64,000 nt of DNA from Collybia mongolica (lineage: Eukaryota > Basidiomycota > Agaricomycetes > Agaricales > Clitocybaceae), in the NCBI GenBank assembly GCA_013420905.1, contig JAAXNY010000006.1, forward strand, positions 3,658,001-3,722,000. Reading direction: 5' to 3'. The notes under the pieces were generated by a model. That model was not told where the DNA came from. It saw only the letters and a program-made list of their open reading frames with translations, and searched no databases. A program made the position numbers and the translations under genes. Positions 12,388-24,045 of this stretch are shown in pieces; positions within the stretch are counted from its first letter, which is position 1, and each line of letters opens with the position of its first letter.

Positions 12388-13315
12388 ATGTCAAACTACG
12401 AGCAGCTACACAGGCAGTGCAGGACATTGGAGAACATCTTCGACACCAAACTTACCTCATACTCCCAGTTGGTGTCCACAATATCACGGCCAATAGAAGA
12501 CCTGGAAGCAACTGGTTCAAGTGAAAGATGGAAAGACCTTGAGATAGAGTTGGATGAACTGTTGGAAAAGGCATGAAGTCATAAAGTCTGTGCATGTCAA
12601 ATCCATTTATCTATTTACTAGCTAGAAGAGACCAACGAGCAACTCTCGACACTTAACGATGCGCCTGAAACTATGTCGGCTTCAATGTTGAGAGCAATAC
12701 AACGGCATCGAGAACTATTCCAGGACAGCGCGCGCGAACTGAAGAGGACAAAGGTATGATTTTCTACATACCTTCACCACAAGTATACAAATGAGATGTG
12801 TCATAAAGATGAGTGTTAAGAACGCCCTAGATCAGGCTAGCCTCCTGAGCGGCGTTCGGAATGATATTGAGTATGTATCACCATTATCTCTCTTCACGCC
12901 TGAATGTAATGCGTTTTTCAGTGCATATAAATCATCTGCAGCAGACTCATTGTTGGCAGAACGTGGAAGGATTGACAGCTCGCATCGGATGACGGACGAT
13001 GTCATAAAGTCAGTGTACATGTCCTTGTTTCCCTGTGTAATATTAATACGTCTCCAGTCAAGCGTATGAAACGCGCTCAGAGTTCTCTCGCCAACGAAGT
13101 GCACTCTCAGGGATCAATACTCGGATGCAGGGTGTATTGAGTATGTCATCTGAATGTCTCCTTCTCATTCTGTAATTAACCATTCCGCAGATACCATGCC
13201 TGGAATCAACAACTTAGTCTCTATGATCAAGTCTCGGCGGCGAAGGGATTCCATCATTTTGGGACTGGTCATTGGAATTTGCACGATTATCATCTTGAGC
13301 TACCTGTGGAACTAG
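12388..13315 (+). CDS. GOS1: Golgi SNAP receptor complex member 1 (Gos1/GOS28), Qb-SNARE
   Basis: Golgi t-SNARE used in intra-Golgi and ER-Golgi transport. Six exons: 12388-12570, 12622-12753, 12809-12870, 12922-13008, 13058-13140 and 13191-13315, exactly 223 aa, the length of the yeast protein. The N-terminus (LHRQCRTLENIFDTKLTSYS) matches the Gos1 start. The central SNARE helix contains ADSLLAERGRIDSSHRMTDD, then the INTRMQGVLNTMPGINNL part. The protein ends in a C-terminal anchor, IILGLVIGICTIIILSYLW. Intron 1 is GC-AG (GAAAAG|GCATGA). Its stop lies only 143 bp from the convergent TatD gene. Confidence 0.95.
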
Positions 13316-13458
13316 ATGCGGTTTTTGCAGTCATGATATCTTTCGGTGGTCATTAAGGATGGCGACAATACACTTCAACTAATATAAAACTTCCAGCACG
13401 AATTGTTCGCAATATCAAGACAGATTTGAAGGATGCCCGAGTGTCTAAAATATTCGAC

Positions 13459-14612
13459 CTAGTTCTGCTTCTTGTTACTGTTAGCTAAGCTCGAAGCAAC
13501 GTGGTAGCCGCGTCTAAACTTGAACCAGTTTTCTTCCAACTTTCTGACCGTTCCCCACTTATCTTTATCTAGATCATCTACCCATTCTTCCTCCAACGGC
13601 CACCCTCTCACCTGCGCTACTATCTTAATCATTTCCCAGGTTCTCTCAGTGCACATGTCAATATTGTTGTAATCTGACTCCACCAGAAGTCGATCAGGCA
13701 AACAGTTGGCTATCAGAGCTCTATGATTTGGAGAACGACTATTGATCACGGTGGAGAGGGACAGAAACACGTTGGGATGTCCCTTCTAGTGCACTCATGA
13801 GTATTATGCGAATGAGCCACTATCACTGTCACATGCCTCGATCTCTCGCCATGTCTCTGAGCTTAGACCACAGCTATGCATATCAATATTGATGCGTGTC
13901 CATCGATCCCCATGCTTGTTACGTAGCCGTTTCAGAAAATCTACAGTGGCCAGTTGCGACTTGACACTGTGAAGGCTGACATTTCGGCCGAGTTCAACAG
14001 CTAAATCAATTTGTGCTTCAAGAATCGTAAGTTGGTGCTCCAGCGGAATGGTGAACGGTGTTAAATGTCGAGTGGATGCAAAGTAATCAAACGGGACCCG
14101 AAACGTCCGATCCAGCCCCACTTCGCCTAGCATAGCTTGTGGAAAGGCCTCGAGATTGAGGCGAAGCCCCGAAATAACATCACGAAGAGGAATGGGATCA
14201 GGCAAGACGTTTAAAAGTTTCTCAAAATTGGCGACATGATCAGGCCTTGGAGAATGGGCGTCCAAGAAAAGGCTTCTATAGTGATCATCTTTTGATGATG
14301 CTGGTTGTGTTGAAATAAGATACGAAAACCATGGATGATGTCCTAAGGCGGGGTTCAGCATACTGATCAATTACGGGCCCAAGATGGGGGCTTCCGGGCA
14401 AGTAACCGAAGCTAACCGAAACAAGGCACGACCTTAGTTGGGTAGGAGATTGCCAAGTCGCGAACGCGGTGTTGGTCAGATTGCATGGTTGACATCGCAC
14501 ATATGGTGATATGAAGGTGATGCATGGAGTCGGGTGAAATCGACGGTGCATCAGTTGGATGGCAGTGCACATCAACGATATGATTCAAGACTTCTTGGCT
14601 GGGTAGTGACAT
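13459..14612 (-). CDS. TatD-family metal-dependent hydrolase (Scn1-like)
   Basis: TIM-barrel amidohydrolase of the TatD DNase family. Three exons, 14612-14417, 14342-13837 and 13785-13459, give 342 aa. Metal-binding signature HIVDVHCHPTDAPS lies at residues ~10-24. MLGEVGLDRTFRVPFDY carries the conserved Glu after strand 4. HQLTILEAQIDLAVELGRNV and VSLHSV provide the next His, and LVESDYNN carries the final Asp. HPNVFLSLSTVINSRSP resembles the fungal Cut9-interacting protein Scn1. The ATG at 14612 is the only in-frame Met before the signature. Intron 2 is GC-AG (GAG|GCATGT). Starts are 265 bp from the divergent Trm5 gene. Confidence 0.9.
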
Positions 14613-14877
14613 ATGGAAATGGCACACGGAGCGCTGCTAGGCCTTAGGCATATAAGGAATCAGTAGGTCGATACACTCAAGCTGCCTCGGAGTTCAATAT
14701 TTGATGTTGTGACGGCATTCCGGACCGCTTGTCATATATTTGGCTATGTGTGATCTCGAAGATGAACTAACTCTGGCGTATGCCTGCCTGTGCCGGGCAG
14801 CTTTACCATCCTGGTTTATGTTCTGGCATTCCTGTAGGTATATCGTGCACCCCTCAAAGCTTTTGTACCACTGCAAA

Positions 14878-16657
14878 ATGGCTCGTCCAATATTCCTGGA
14901 TGCTTCTCCACCACCATATCGTGGTGCCGCCGGAACACTGGACAAGAATGCTTTTAGCAAGTCTATCGAAGTCCTTGCCGCTCGTACAGCCCCAGCCAGA
15001 ACAGGGTCCCTTCTGAAAGCAGAACCTCTGAAAAGGTGCGTCTCTTTGTTGAGAATTGAACATCCCCTGATAGTCTTTTCTTCTAGATCAATCATGGATC
15101 TGCCCAAAATACGGAGTGTTGTAGTTGACCCATCTGACCCAGATGGAGATAGGCTGGTATTGCTTAGGGTGTCGAAGGAAGGTACGAATTTTTTTGACTG
15201 CCCAGCAAACAAACAGGGATGTAATAGCGCTCGCAAGTCAGCTGAACTTACCCCGGAGGCGTTGGAGTTCTTGAAAGCTGAGTCAAAGGGTCTGGTACCT
15301 CATACTATTCACTTGGACTATGACTATTGGACGGCTGGTGCGTTTGTCCCTTGTTGTTAGGTCAGTCTAACCTACCTCAGCCTTGCTGCACCGCTGCAGA
15401 TGAGATTCTCCAAGTTCTGCTGCCAGAAGAACTCCGAGAAGGTTCACCAACTGGTTTTGCTGCGACCGGCCACATTGGTAGGTTTCTTATCGTTCATTCA
15501 AGAATTACCTCTCACATAAAAGATCCCAGCTCACGTCAACCTCAATGATGAATATCTACCATATAAATATCTCATTGGCCAGCTGATATTGGATGTAAGA
15601 AATGTGATCATTTCTCCTACAATTTGTAATAATACAAACAGAAAAACAAAAGGATCAAGACCGTCGTGAATAAGTTGGATAGTATCGATACGCAATTTCG
15701 GTTTTTCAAGATGGAGTTGATAGCGGGCGAACCTAAATACGTGGTTGAACATGTAAGTCGCAGGTTGCCCTCCCTTCAAGTTTCCCCTCAAATTCTCTTG
15801 ATTGGACCTCTCATAGCATGAATCAGATTGCCGATTTACATTTGATTTCACGGAGGTGTATTGGAATTCAAGACTCCATACCGAGCACGACCGATTAGTG
15901 CAAATGTTCGAACCGCAAGATGTTGTTGTGGACGTGTTTGCCGGTGTAGGGCCGTTTGCCGTCCCTGCGGCCAGAAAGGGTTGTGCAGTACTCGCCAATG
16001 ATCTCAATCCAAACAGCTCAAAGTATCTTTCTATCAATGTCGAGAATAACCGGGTAGGCATATGTGCTGCTTAATGTTTCGCTCCTCTCACGGTCCTCTA
16101 GGTGAAAAATCTTGTCCGTGTATCATGCGAGGATGGTCGGACCTTCATTCGTTCTGCGGTGCGCCGATTGCTGGACGACCCTTTCTCGGCTTACTCTGGG
16201 CCAAGAATAAGTCGAACCAGAGAACACACAGGGCGTCGAAATCCGGTGAATATCCCCCAAACGGAGATCATTAACAGCACCTCGCGAAAGCGAATTTCAC
16301 ATTTTGTGATGAACTTACCGGACTCTGCGATCACGTTTTTGGACGCCTTCCGGGGTATTTTATCCCTGGGTGACAGTGACGTGGTAAAAAAAGTGTACGA
16401 CGTCATGCCCATGGTCCATTGCCACTGCTTCACGCGAGAATTAGAGCCCGATAAAGCCGCTGCAGATATACAACAAGTGCGTACGGTCGACCTATATCCT
16501 CCATATTACTTCTGATCCGCTTTCTCAGAGGGTTGAGGAGAGGCTTGGATCTGAGTTAAAAGAAGATGTGCATCTACATCTGGTTCGCTCTGTAGCTCCA
16601 AACAAGGAGATGTATTGTATCAGCTTCAGGCTCCCACCCGAGGTTGCTTTTGCTTAA
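14878..16657 (+). CDS. TRM5: tRNA (guanine-N1)-methyltransferase Trm5 (m1G37)
   Basis: Methylates G37 next to the anticodon, preventing frameshifting, in cytosol/nucleus and mitochondria. Eight exons: 14878-15035, 15087-15337, 15400-15477, 15530-15594, 15642-15752, 15817-16053, 16102-16476 and 16529-16657, 467 aa. D1 region: [17 protein letters not shown]2: [20 protein letters not shown] with the [13 protein letters not shown] segment. Catalytic Rossmann domain: [20 protein letters not shown]-binding [29 protein letters not shown] and the active-site [17 protein letters not shown] with NLPxxA. The ATG at 14878 is chosen because the family usually starts a few residues before the PPxYRG motif. 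An in-frame upstream extension could add a mitochondrial presequence. Confidence 0.95.
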
Positions 16658-17065
16658 TACTCAAATACTGTAATCCTCGTTTTCACCGAGGACCAAACAT
16701 GCTCCAACTCCAACTCCGGACAGGCGGGATGACTCCGGGGAAACCGGGGAAATTTGATTTTCTTGATTTTGTGTAAATTTTTGGAAGGTTACTTTCAGCC
16801 CCAGATTCTTGAGAAAGTTAGCTAAACAGGGATAGATTTGAGGACAAAAAGGATCAATTGATGGTGTTGAGCGGGAATCTTTGATTACTAAAAGAGGCAA
16901 CTACTAACTGTTAACCGCAACCTCGAGCACGTCAAAAAAAAAAAAAGTGGAGGTCAACGCTGCCCGACCTTTTTCGCTCCCTTACATTGTCAATTCGTCC
17001 GCATCGCTTGTTACTTTCTAGGGCACTCACACATTGCATACCATTTCACGGTAAAAGCGACAAGC
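16658..17065. other. Intergenic region upstream of the carrier gene
   Basis: 408 bp holding the Trm5 3' end and the carrier promoter. An A-run of 14 lies near 16934-16947. No coding potential seen. Confidence 0.5.
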
Positions 17066-20000
17066 ATGGCTCCCTGGACCCGTTTCATCCCGGCAGCTCA
17101 CTGTGACTCAGAAGAAAGTGAATCTTTGACGGCTTCTGCCTTCAAAAGCGTACGCACAGCTTTGGATGTACCGGAACGGGAACTTAAACGATGGAGGCGG
17201 ATTTTCGATGCGAATGCAAAGATAGTCAACGGAGAAAAGTGAGTTGTCAACAACAGGGTCACATGCGGCCGGCTGGAAGATCTATCTCATGCCTGCTTCT
17301 TAAAGGTTTCTCGACACTGAAAGCTTCGTGAACGCTATTGCTCCAAAAGGCGACTTGTCAAAGATAGGACGTGCACAGTTTGCAATCCTTTTCCGAGTTG
17401 CGGACACATCGAGGCGCGGACTGGTATCATGGGAAGACTTCACGGTGTTCGAAACACTATTGAAGCGTCCCGATGCAGACTATTGGATGGCATTCCAGTA
17501 TTTTGATGTGTATGCCAATGGCTGACGAGGTTCATCCTACTTGTCACTAATCAATGTGTCGTATCAATGCAGCGACAATTCGGGGTTCATCACCTACGAC
17601 GAATTCAAAAATGTATTTACCGCCAACGTCGGGCCCGATGCCATTCCTTTTGATTTTGACTGGTGAGCACCGGTTTTAAAGTATCGGTCAGTTGTCGCTC
17701 AGTTGCTCTTTAGCGATTGGGTCAAATTATACCTCGGGAAAAAGAACGGCGCACATGTATTAGGATGTGTGTCCCGCTAGCTTCCTTTGTTATAAAAGTA
17801 CTGAACTTTGAAAGATAATGAATTTACCCAACTTATGAAGGGTCTACAAGGCGAGCGTCTTCGTCAAGCCTTCAAATATTTAGATGCGGACCAGGATGGA
17901 TTTATCCGTCCCGAACAGTTCAAGCGGATCATACTAGTAAGATTTTTGTCTTGTGCGATAACGGCTTCTAACGTTTTTGGCAGGAAATTGCTGGACACAA
18001 GCTCTCAGAAGGAGTGATAGAACGACTCCCGACCTTGTGCACTTTAAGCCCTGGACAGCGTATATCTTATTCTGAGGTTATCGCATTTCATAATGTTATT
18101 CGGCGTATGTAAATTCATAATATGTCCCTCCCGAAACTGAACGTGTGTTTTCTTCTAGAGATGGATATGGTGGAACGGTGCGCCCACCACGATCTATTTT
18201 TGGGTTACACATCCTCAATCCCCAATCTACCAGGATTATTCGCGAAGCAACAGCCAAGTCCAAAGATGGACGTATAGACCAATCAGATTTTCTCAATTAT
18301 TCAGCCTCAAGTTCTCGCTATTCACTATTCACTCCGATGGAAGCATCGATAATTTTCCACTTTGCGGGGCGAGGCATCAGCTCCCAGCGACTAGCCCTCA
18401 TTGACTTCGCGCAACTTTTGGACCCCCGATGGAGAGCATCGCATCATGAACCAGAAATGCAGCCTGCAGCACCATCCATATCCTTTGTACAAAGTGTTTT
18501 GAGTTCTTCATACAGCTTTGTTCAGGGCGGTCAGTGAATACAGAACATTATACTCAATATTTGCTCATCATCTATAGGTATTGCGGGGGCATTTGGCGCT
18601 ACTATTGTGTACCCCATTGATATGGGTAAGTGTTGATACATTCATAGTTGGGTTTTCCTGATCTCCTTCCAGTCAAGGTATGCTCGGAACATGATCACTG
18701 ACACCTTCTACTCACTGAGAATGGAACACTGCCTTTGACAGACACGGTATATTCCCTTTGATTTCTGATGTTTGACTAGCTCCTAAACCCTTTGCAGAAT
18801 GCAAAATCAACGAAGTACAGTCGTCGGACAGCTCCTTTATAAGAATAGTATCGACTGTGCCCAGAAAATATTTCGGAATGAAGGCTTCCTAGGTTTCTAT
18901 CGCGGCCTCGGTCCCCAACTCGTTGTGAGTATCACCTCAGAACCTATCACCTCCTTTTTCCCTATCTGAAAATGTGGCACTGCAGGGTGTTGCTCCAGAA
19001 AAAGCGATTAAATTAACAGTCAACGACATCATTCGTGGGAGAGCAATGGACCCTGAAACGGGGCGAATCAAATTTGGTTGGGAACTATTTGCCGGAGGGA
19101 TGGCCGGTGGCTGTCAAGTTGTACGTCGGGAATCTAGCCATTTTTAGATGATACTAACTTTAGAGCAGATTTTTACGAACCCCTTAGAAATTGTGTATGG
19201 CCTCTCTAACTTGACAACAGAACCTCGCTAATGGCTGAAATCTAGCAAAATCCGCTTGCAAATTCAAGGAGAGGCCGCGAAGGTCGAGGGGGCTGTACCA
19301 AAAGGTGCAGTCCACATCGTTCGACAATTGGGTATCTTGGGCCTCTATAGAGGTGCCAGTGCCTGCCTGCTCCGTGATATCCCGTTTTCTGCCATATACT
19401 TCCCGGCATACATGCACTTGAAAAAGGATATCTTCCATGAAGGTTACAACGGCAAACAATTGTCGTTCCTTGAGACACTTGGATCAGCTGCCATGGCGTA
19501 TGTGCTTCAAAACATTTGATTGACTTATCCTGACCTTCTTTGATGCCATCAGTGGTATGCCCGCAGCTTACCTAACGACACCAGCAGGTGAGACGTTTAC
19601 CAGTCTGCTTCTAGACAGCTTGTTGATACTACAGGCACCCAGATGTGGTGAAGACGCGGCTGCAAGTCGAGGCAAGGAAGGGCCAAACACACTACAAAGG
19701 TCTACAAGATGCGTTTATCAAGATTTGTAAGGATTGATACATATCACCAATCACTACCTGTCAACTAACCGTAACGGTATCAGACAAAGAAGAGGGCTTT
19801 AAGGCATTGTTCAAGGGCGGACCCGCGAGGGTGTTGAGGAGCAGCCCGCAATTCGGATTTACGCTACTCGGTAATTTTTGTTTACATCATCAACTGCGAT
19901 TCCGGAAGCTCACCCATGTGGCTGTTCTAGGGTACGAAACACTGAAAACATTCGTGAGTGCACCCTATTTTTATCTTTGCATCTGCTTAATACGTCGGGA

Positions 20001-20275
20001 ACTGCGTCCCTTAGTTCCCTGTGAGTCAATCGTCTTGGCGAGGTCTGCCGAAACTGACTTTGTTGTGCGATTTTCAGTATCCTTGGCAAGACAAGCCGCG
20101 GCAGGTTGAAACTGCGCTAACATCGAGACCCGACGAATTGACGAGAATCAGGGCGCGGAATGCGCTCAAGATTCTGCTCGACGTTCATGGAGACTTTGGA
20201 CGAAGAGCCGCGTCGTCGGGGGTGCCATTATCCCTGTCGGCGCCGAGGCTGTCCTCGCAACCAAGTAATAAATAG
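17066..20275 (+). CDS. EF-hand mitochondrial aspartate/glutamate carrier (AGC, aralar/citrin type)
   Basis: Inner-membrane carrier that exchanges aspartate for glutamate in the malate-aspartate shuttle. Twenty-one exons, 2109 nt, 702 aa. Residues 1-300 hold EF-hand-like units, including [13 protein letters not shown] and [13 protein letters not shown], then [10 protein letters not shown]. Three mitochondrial-carrier repeats follow, with signatures PIDMVKTRMQNQR, NPLEIVKIRLQIQ and [13 protein letters not shown]. The C-terminal tail starts PYPWQDKP, as in citrin. Exons: 17066-17238, 17306-17509, 17573-17662, 17714-17766, 17815-17936, 17984-18104, 18159-18177, 18234-18529, 18578-18625, 18673-18677, 18742-18746, 18798-18924, 18986-19120, 19169-19194, 19246-19497, 19553-19587, 19643-19726, 19784-19870, 19931-19953, 20015-20020, 20078-20275. 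Three of these are only 5, 5 and 6 nt, and the frame works only with them. Confidence 0.93.
18673..18677 (+). other. 5-nt microexon of the carrier gene
   Basis: TCAAG between AG|...|GT borders. It completes Val and gives Lys of the first carrier signature (PIDMVKTR). Omitting it breaks both frame and motif. Confidence 0.85.
18742..18746 (+). other. Second 5-nt microexon of the carrier gene
   Basis: ACACG, bounded by AG and GT, supplies Thr and two bases of Arg in the same signature. Separated from the previous microexon by a 64-nt intron. Confidence 0.85.
20015..20020 (+). other. 6-nt microexon of the carrier gene
   Basis: TTCCCT between TTAG and GTGAGT encodes Phe-Pro immediately before the conserved YPWQDKP tail. 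Skipping it would keep frame but lose two residues. Confidence 0.75.
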
Positions 20276-20766
20276 AAAGCTGTCCTTAGAAGATGCAATC
20301 GGATAGAATTTAGGCCCAGTTCTGCGGGTTTAAGATTTCTTTTCTTTTTTTTTTTCCTGCATGGAGACGAGATACAAATCGATCAAATGAGAGACCGAGA
20401 TGGCCTCGTGGGAAGATGATGAGATTGTGATGGAGGGGTGCCACTGGTTGCGATGGGTGACTGATTGCTTGGGTCCAATAAGTACAGCCCATCTCCCTTC
20501 CTCCTTCTCCTTCACCCTCTTCATTCCCCTTCGTTCTTCCGTTTTCGTTCACTTCTCTCTTTTTTTCTTTCGACATCTGTAAGTTTTTATTTTTATTATC
20601 CTTCATTTCCCTCCAAATAACATTCCACAGAGCGCTTGCCGCTCTTCACAGGCTCGCCGCGCCAATTGCTATCTACTGCAAGACAGTGTCCACGCCAGCG
20701 TAGACCGCTCCTTCTCTTCGACTTCGAATTCATATTATAGCACCACGCAGCCCACTCTCCTTAATC
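20276..20766. promoter_or_regulatory. Promoter region with pyrimidine-rich tracts
   Basis: 491 bp upstream of the secreted protein gene. Long C/T-rich stretches near 20335-20356 and 20495-20620 resemble the CT-rich leaders found before highly expressed fungal genes (inference). Confidence 0.4.
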
Positions 20767-22434
20767 ATGAAGTCAATCATCTTCGGTCTTTCTCTCGTTA
20801 GCGCAGCTGCTGCTCAGGTTGTCCATGGCGTCTCAACAGTCTCGGCTCCGGGGCCTTCCATTACACCCCCACCGAGCAACGCGAACGCGGCAGGTTATGC
20901 ACCATCCGCCCCGCCCTCGCAATACACCGCTGCACCTTCGTCCAATGGGGATTTCTACCAGCAAATGCCCTACGAATCTTACAAGAATGGTGGTTATAAG
21001 ACCCTGGACTGTGGCTACGGCTACCATAAATCTTCAGACGGACATTGCCAACCGGAATCCTGGGTGCGTCTAACGCCAATTTATCCCCAAGGTCCCATTA
21101 ATAATTTCCCCCCTCAGTATACCTATCAGGGTGAATGTCATGCAACGACGATCATCAATAACATGTGAGTTCGTTTGATCAGGACGTGAGACTTTTCAAA
21201 CCTGTCTTCCACCTTCCAGCCATGAGTGCAACAATTATGGTTATACAGTGACAAAAACTGAGCACAATGTTGTTACCGAGACGATGGTAAGTCGATTCCT
21301 GTCAGCAATTCTCGGCACTTAACACCTTGGAGAACAGGTTCACACAGTGACGGTCCCCACCACCATCACAATGCATGAGACTGAGACCAAACATGTCACT
21401 GAGGTCCAGCACGTCACCCAAACCGCAGTCGTCACATCTGTTGAAGTCAGGCCCACGACCCGCGTATGGGTATCCACAGAGATCATCGACAAGACTAAGG
21501 TTCTGGAGCATACCCTCACTGCAACTGAGACCCGCACCCAGACAAACATCTACACCAGGACCGACACAAAGACCGATACTGCCACGGAAACGCTCAAGGA
21601 GACCCAGACAAACTTTGTGACCAAGACTCAGTTGAGCACTGTTGTTCAACCGACCACCTACACCAAGGTTTGGGTCAGCACAAAAGTCATTGACAATGTA
21701 AACTCCATTCCATGATTGAGTTGTGTATCCGAATTCTGACTATGCCTTTAGACCAAGACCATTGAGGAGACCATGACTGCCACTGTCACCGACAAAATCA
21801 CATCTGTCCAAACTGCTACAAAGACAGAGACCGAGACAGACCATGTGACGATGACAGATACCGTTACTAGGGTTGAACCCACCACGGTAACCTCGGTTTG
21901 GGTGCAGACTGAGACCAAGGATAACGTGAGTTCATCTTGTCATCTTTTTCACACCAGAACTAATCTCGAATCTGATCTAGACCAAGACTGTCTTGAACAC
22001 GATCACTTCGACCCTCGTCGAGAACAAGACTTACCTCCAGACTACTACCTATCTGTCAACTGCCACTGCCACAACCACTGAGGTCCAGAAAGTTCTTGAG
22101 ACTGGCCTCTCAGAGTGTCTTGGAAAGGTAAGCTATCCCCCCCCTTTTCGTATCTTGACGTCTATTCTGATAAGAATCACAGTGCAAGTCCACTTGGTCG
22201 TTGATGCCTGGCAACAGTAACAATTACAATACATACGCTTCTGCCTCGACTACCGCTGCCTACAGCCCGCCCACTGCGAGCTCTGGATCATATGGTTCCA
22301 GCGGCTCCTATGGCTCAAGTGGATCATATGGCTCCAGCGAATCGTATAGTTCCAGCGGATCATACGGCTCTTCTGGGTCATCTGGATCGTACGGCAGCTC
22401 CAGTGGTTCGTCCTACGGTTCTTCCGGTTACTAA
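20767..22434 (+). CDS. Secreted Ser/Thr-rich repeat protein, probable cell-wall or surface protein
   Basis: Six exons: 20767-21164, 21220-21286, 21338-21697, 21752-21925, 21981-22127 and 22183-22434, 465 aa. The first 16 residues (MKSIIFGLSLVSAAAA) are a signal peptide. Then follows a Pro/Ala/Ser linker and a small Cys-bearing segment (CGYGYHKSSDGHCQPESW). A long Thr-rich region has imperfect repeats of the type TTxxxVWVSTxxIDNTKT. A second Cys pair (SECLGKCKSTWS) comes next, then a tail of SYGSSG repeats. The Thr/Ser density suggests heavy O-glycosylation and an extended rod. There is no hydrophobic C-terminus, so no GPI anchor is predicted. I do not recognise a named family. Confidence 0.88.
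22257..22431 (+). repeat. Short tandem repeats encoding Gly-Ser-Tyr-rich tail
   Basis: About 15-18 nt units encoding variants of SGSYGSS repeat through the last exon of the secreted protein gene. Units differ at third positions, so the array is not freshly expanded. Confidence 0.75.
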
Positions 22435-23054
22435 ACGAATGTTGTTTTTGTTGGGTTTCTCATCACGCCGTTGTCACGTCGCTTCATAGATTTTAATTAG
22501 CCTTGCCTTCACGGACCAGCCACTAACTAAGGACAACCGATACCTCTTTTTGATTTTATGCTGCTATATATCTCACTGATTTGGTGCTTAATACGTTTTT
22601 CTAAGCGTAGCTATTATCCACACAACAGGCTCACAGGTCGATTCCTGCTCGTTCTTGATGCTTCCTTTTTCAAATTTGCCGGGTTACTTAGATACGCTAT
22701 GTAGCGGGCATAATGGAATGCTTTGAGAAGCATTGAAATTACTCAAACTTCTAATATGTTACAGCATTGGAACTGTAATCTGTTATGGGTGAACGCATGT
22801 TCCGGTAGTGGGCCAGTTGATATGCGACATTTCATCTTCATACGCACAACGCACAACGCATGTCGAAGTCAATAGCATGCACTAATCGATGGAACTACAT
22901 AATACCAGATAACACTTATAACTCAAGAGCTGTCCTGTGATTGATTGAATTCGTTAGAACCGGGCCGACCGGGAAGTAAGTTCCTAGTCGTAACCACTCG
23001 TTTGATTGATATGAAAGGTAGTGCTTCCAGATTCCTCAACAACCGTCATACACA
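22435..23054. other. Intergenic region
   Basis: 620 bp of 3' flank and promoter. A short direct repeat cgcacaacg occurs twice at 22842-22859. No coding potential seen. Confidence 0.45.
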
Positions 23055-23583
23055 ATGCCTCTACGTATCTCTCAAGGCCCCATAGATACCCAATCCCTCA
23101 AATCCTTCGACGAAGAGTACCTTATATTCTATTCCTCCATCGTGGATGGGCAATCCTGGTGTCCGGTGCGAGCATTCATCGGTTCGATTTCCGATAACCA
23201 TACACTGAAGCGAAATCTCCACAGGATTGCAGAAATGTCGAAGATCTGATACAAAACACATTCGGACCATCTGATGGCCCTTCGGGCGTAATCATATATG
23301 TTGGCGACAGACCTGAGTGAGTATTGATAAGCCTAATCAACCCACAGGCATATATTAACTGAGGTTTCGCCGTAGATGGAAATCTCCTTCTAATACGTTT
23401 CGCAACGAACCATGGAACCTAACGGACATCCCAACAATCATCCGGCTGCGAGATGTAAATGCTCTTTATCCATAAAAATATGGCACGGCGTACTTATTCA
23501 AGCGTTATGACAAGGGTGTTGAGCAGAGTCGAATCGTCGAGAAGGAGATACCTGGAGGTCTCAAAGCTTTCATCGAGGGATGA
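23055..23583 (+). CDS. TRP14/TXNDC17-like thioredoxin (DUF953)
   Basis: Small cytosolic disulfide reductase. Four exons, 23055-23165, 23225-23316, 23376-23454 and 23515-23583, give 116 aa, close to the 123 aa of human TXNDC17. The catalytic motif WCPDC is formed exactly across the first splice junction (TGGTGTCCG | GATTGC), preceded by IFYSSIVDGQS. GVIIYVGDRPEWKSP and FRNEPWNLTDIPTIIRL follow, carrying the cis-Pro (IPT) facing the active site. The protein ends KAFIEG. Convergent with the GTPase-HeLo gene. Confidence 0.92.
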
Positions 23584-24045
23584 ACTAGGAACACATTCGA
23601 CAGGTAATCGCAAATGATGTCGTCGTATTTGAAACGCATGGTCAGCATGATGTTGGTAGAATTGATGAATACACAAGGGGTTGAAATCGTACTCGATAAG
23701 TTGGATACAAGAGGTGACTTCGATGTATACTAGTAAATAAGGGGGAGAGGTAATCCATTAAACTTAGATAGGATAGGGCAGAAGGCAATACGCCATTGAG
23801 GTAGGCGTAGTCTGGCAGGCATGGTGTTACGGTAGGAGATAACATGGTTAGATATCATATATGAGACGCCCGTCAAGGGCATCGAATGATACGTTGAAGG
23901 GAAGCCATATTCGTCACAGTAATTCAGGGGATCCCGACGCTTTAGAGTGGGACGGCCCGACCTAAAGATCCTTAATGGTGGCGAAATCTATGCTGTCAGC
24001 GATCGTATTGCCGATCGCCATGCTGTCTTTCATCGAGTACCGGCG
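23584..24045. other. Intergenic region between convergent genes
   Basis: 462 bp between the TRP14-like stop and the stop of the minus-strand GTPase fusion gene. Nothing recognisable. Confidence 0.4.

Noticed and set aside
14740..14877. Upstream in-frame extension of Trm5 from 14740
   Set aside because: The residues MCDLEDELTLAY... are not like a mitochondrial presequence or like Trm5; ATG at 14878 precedes the conserved block.
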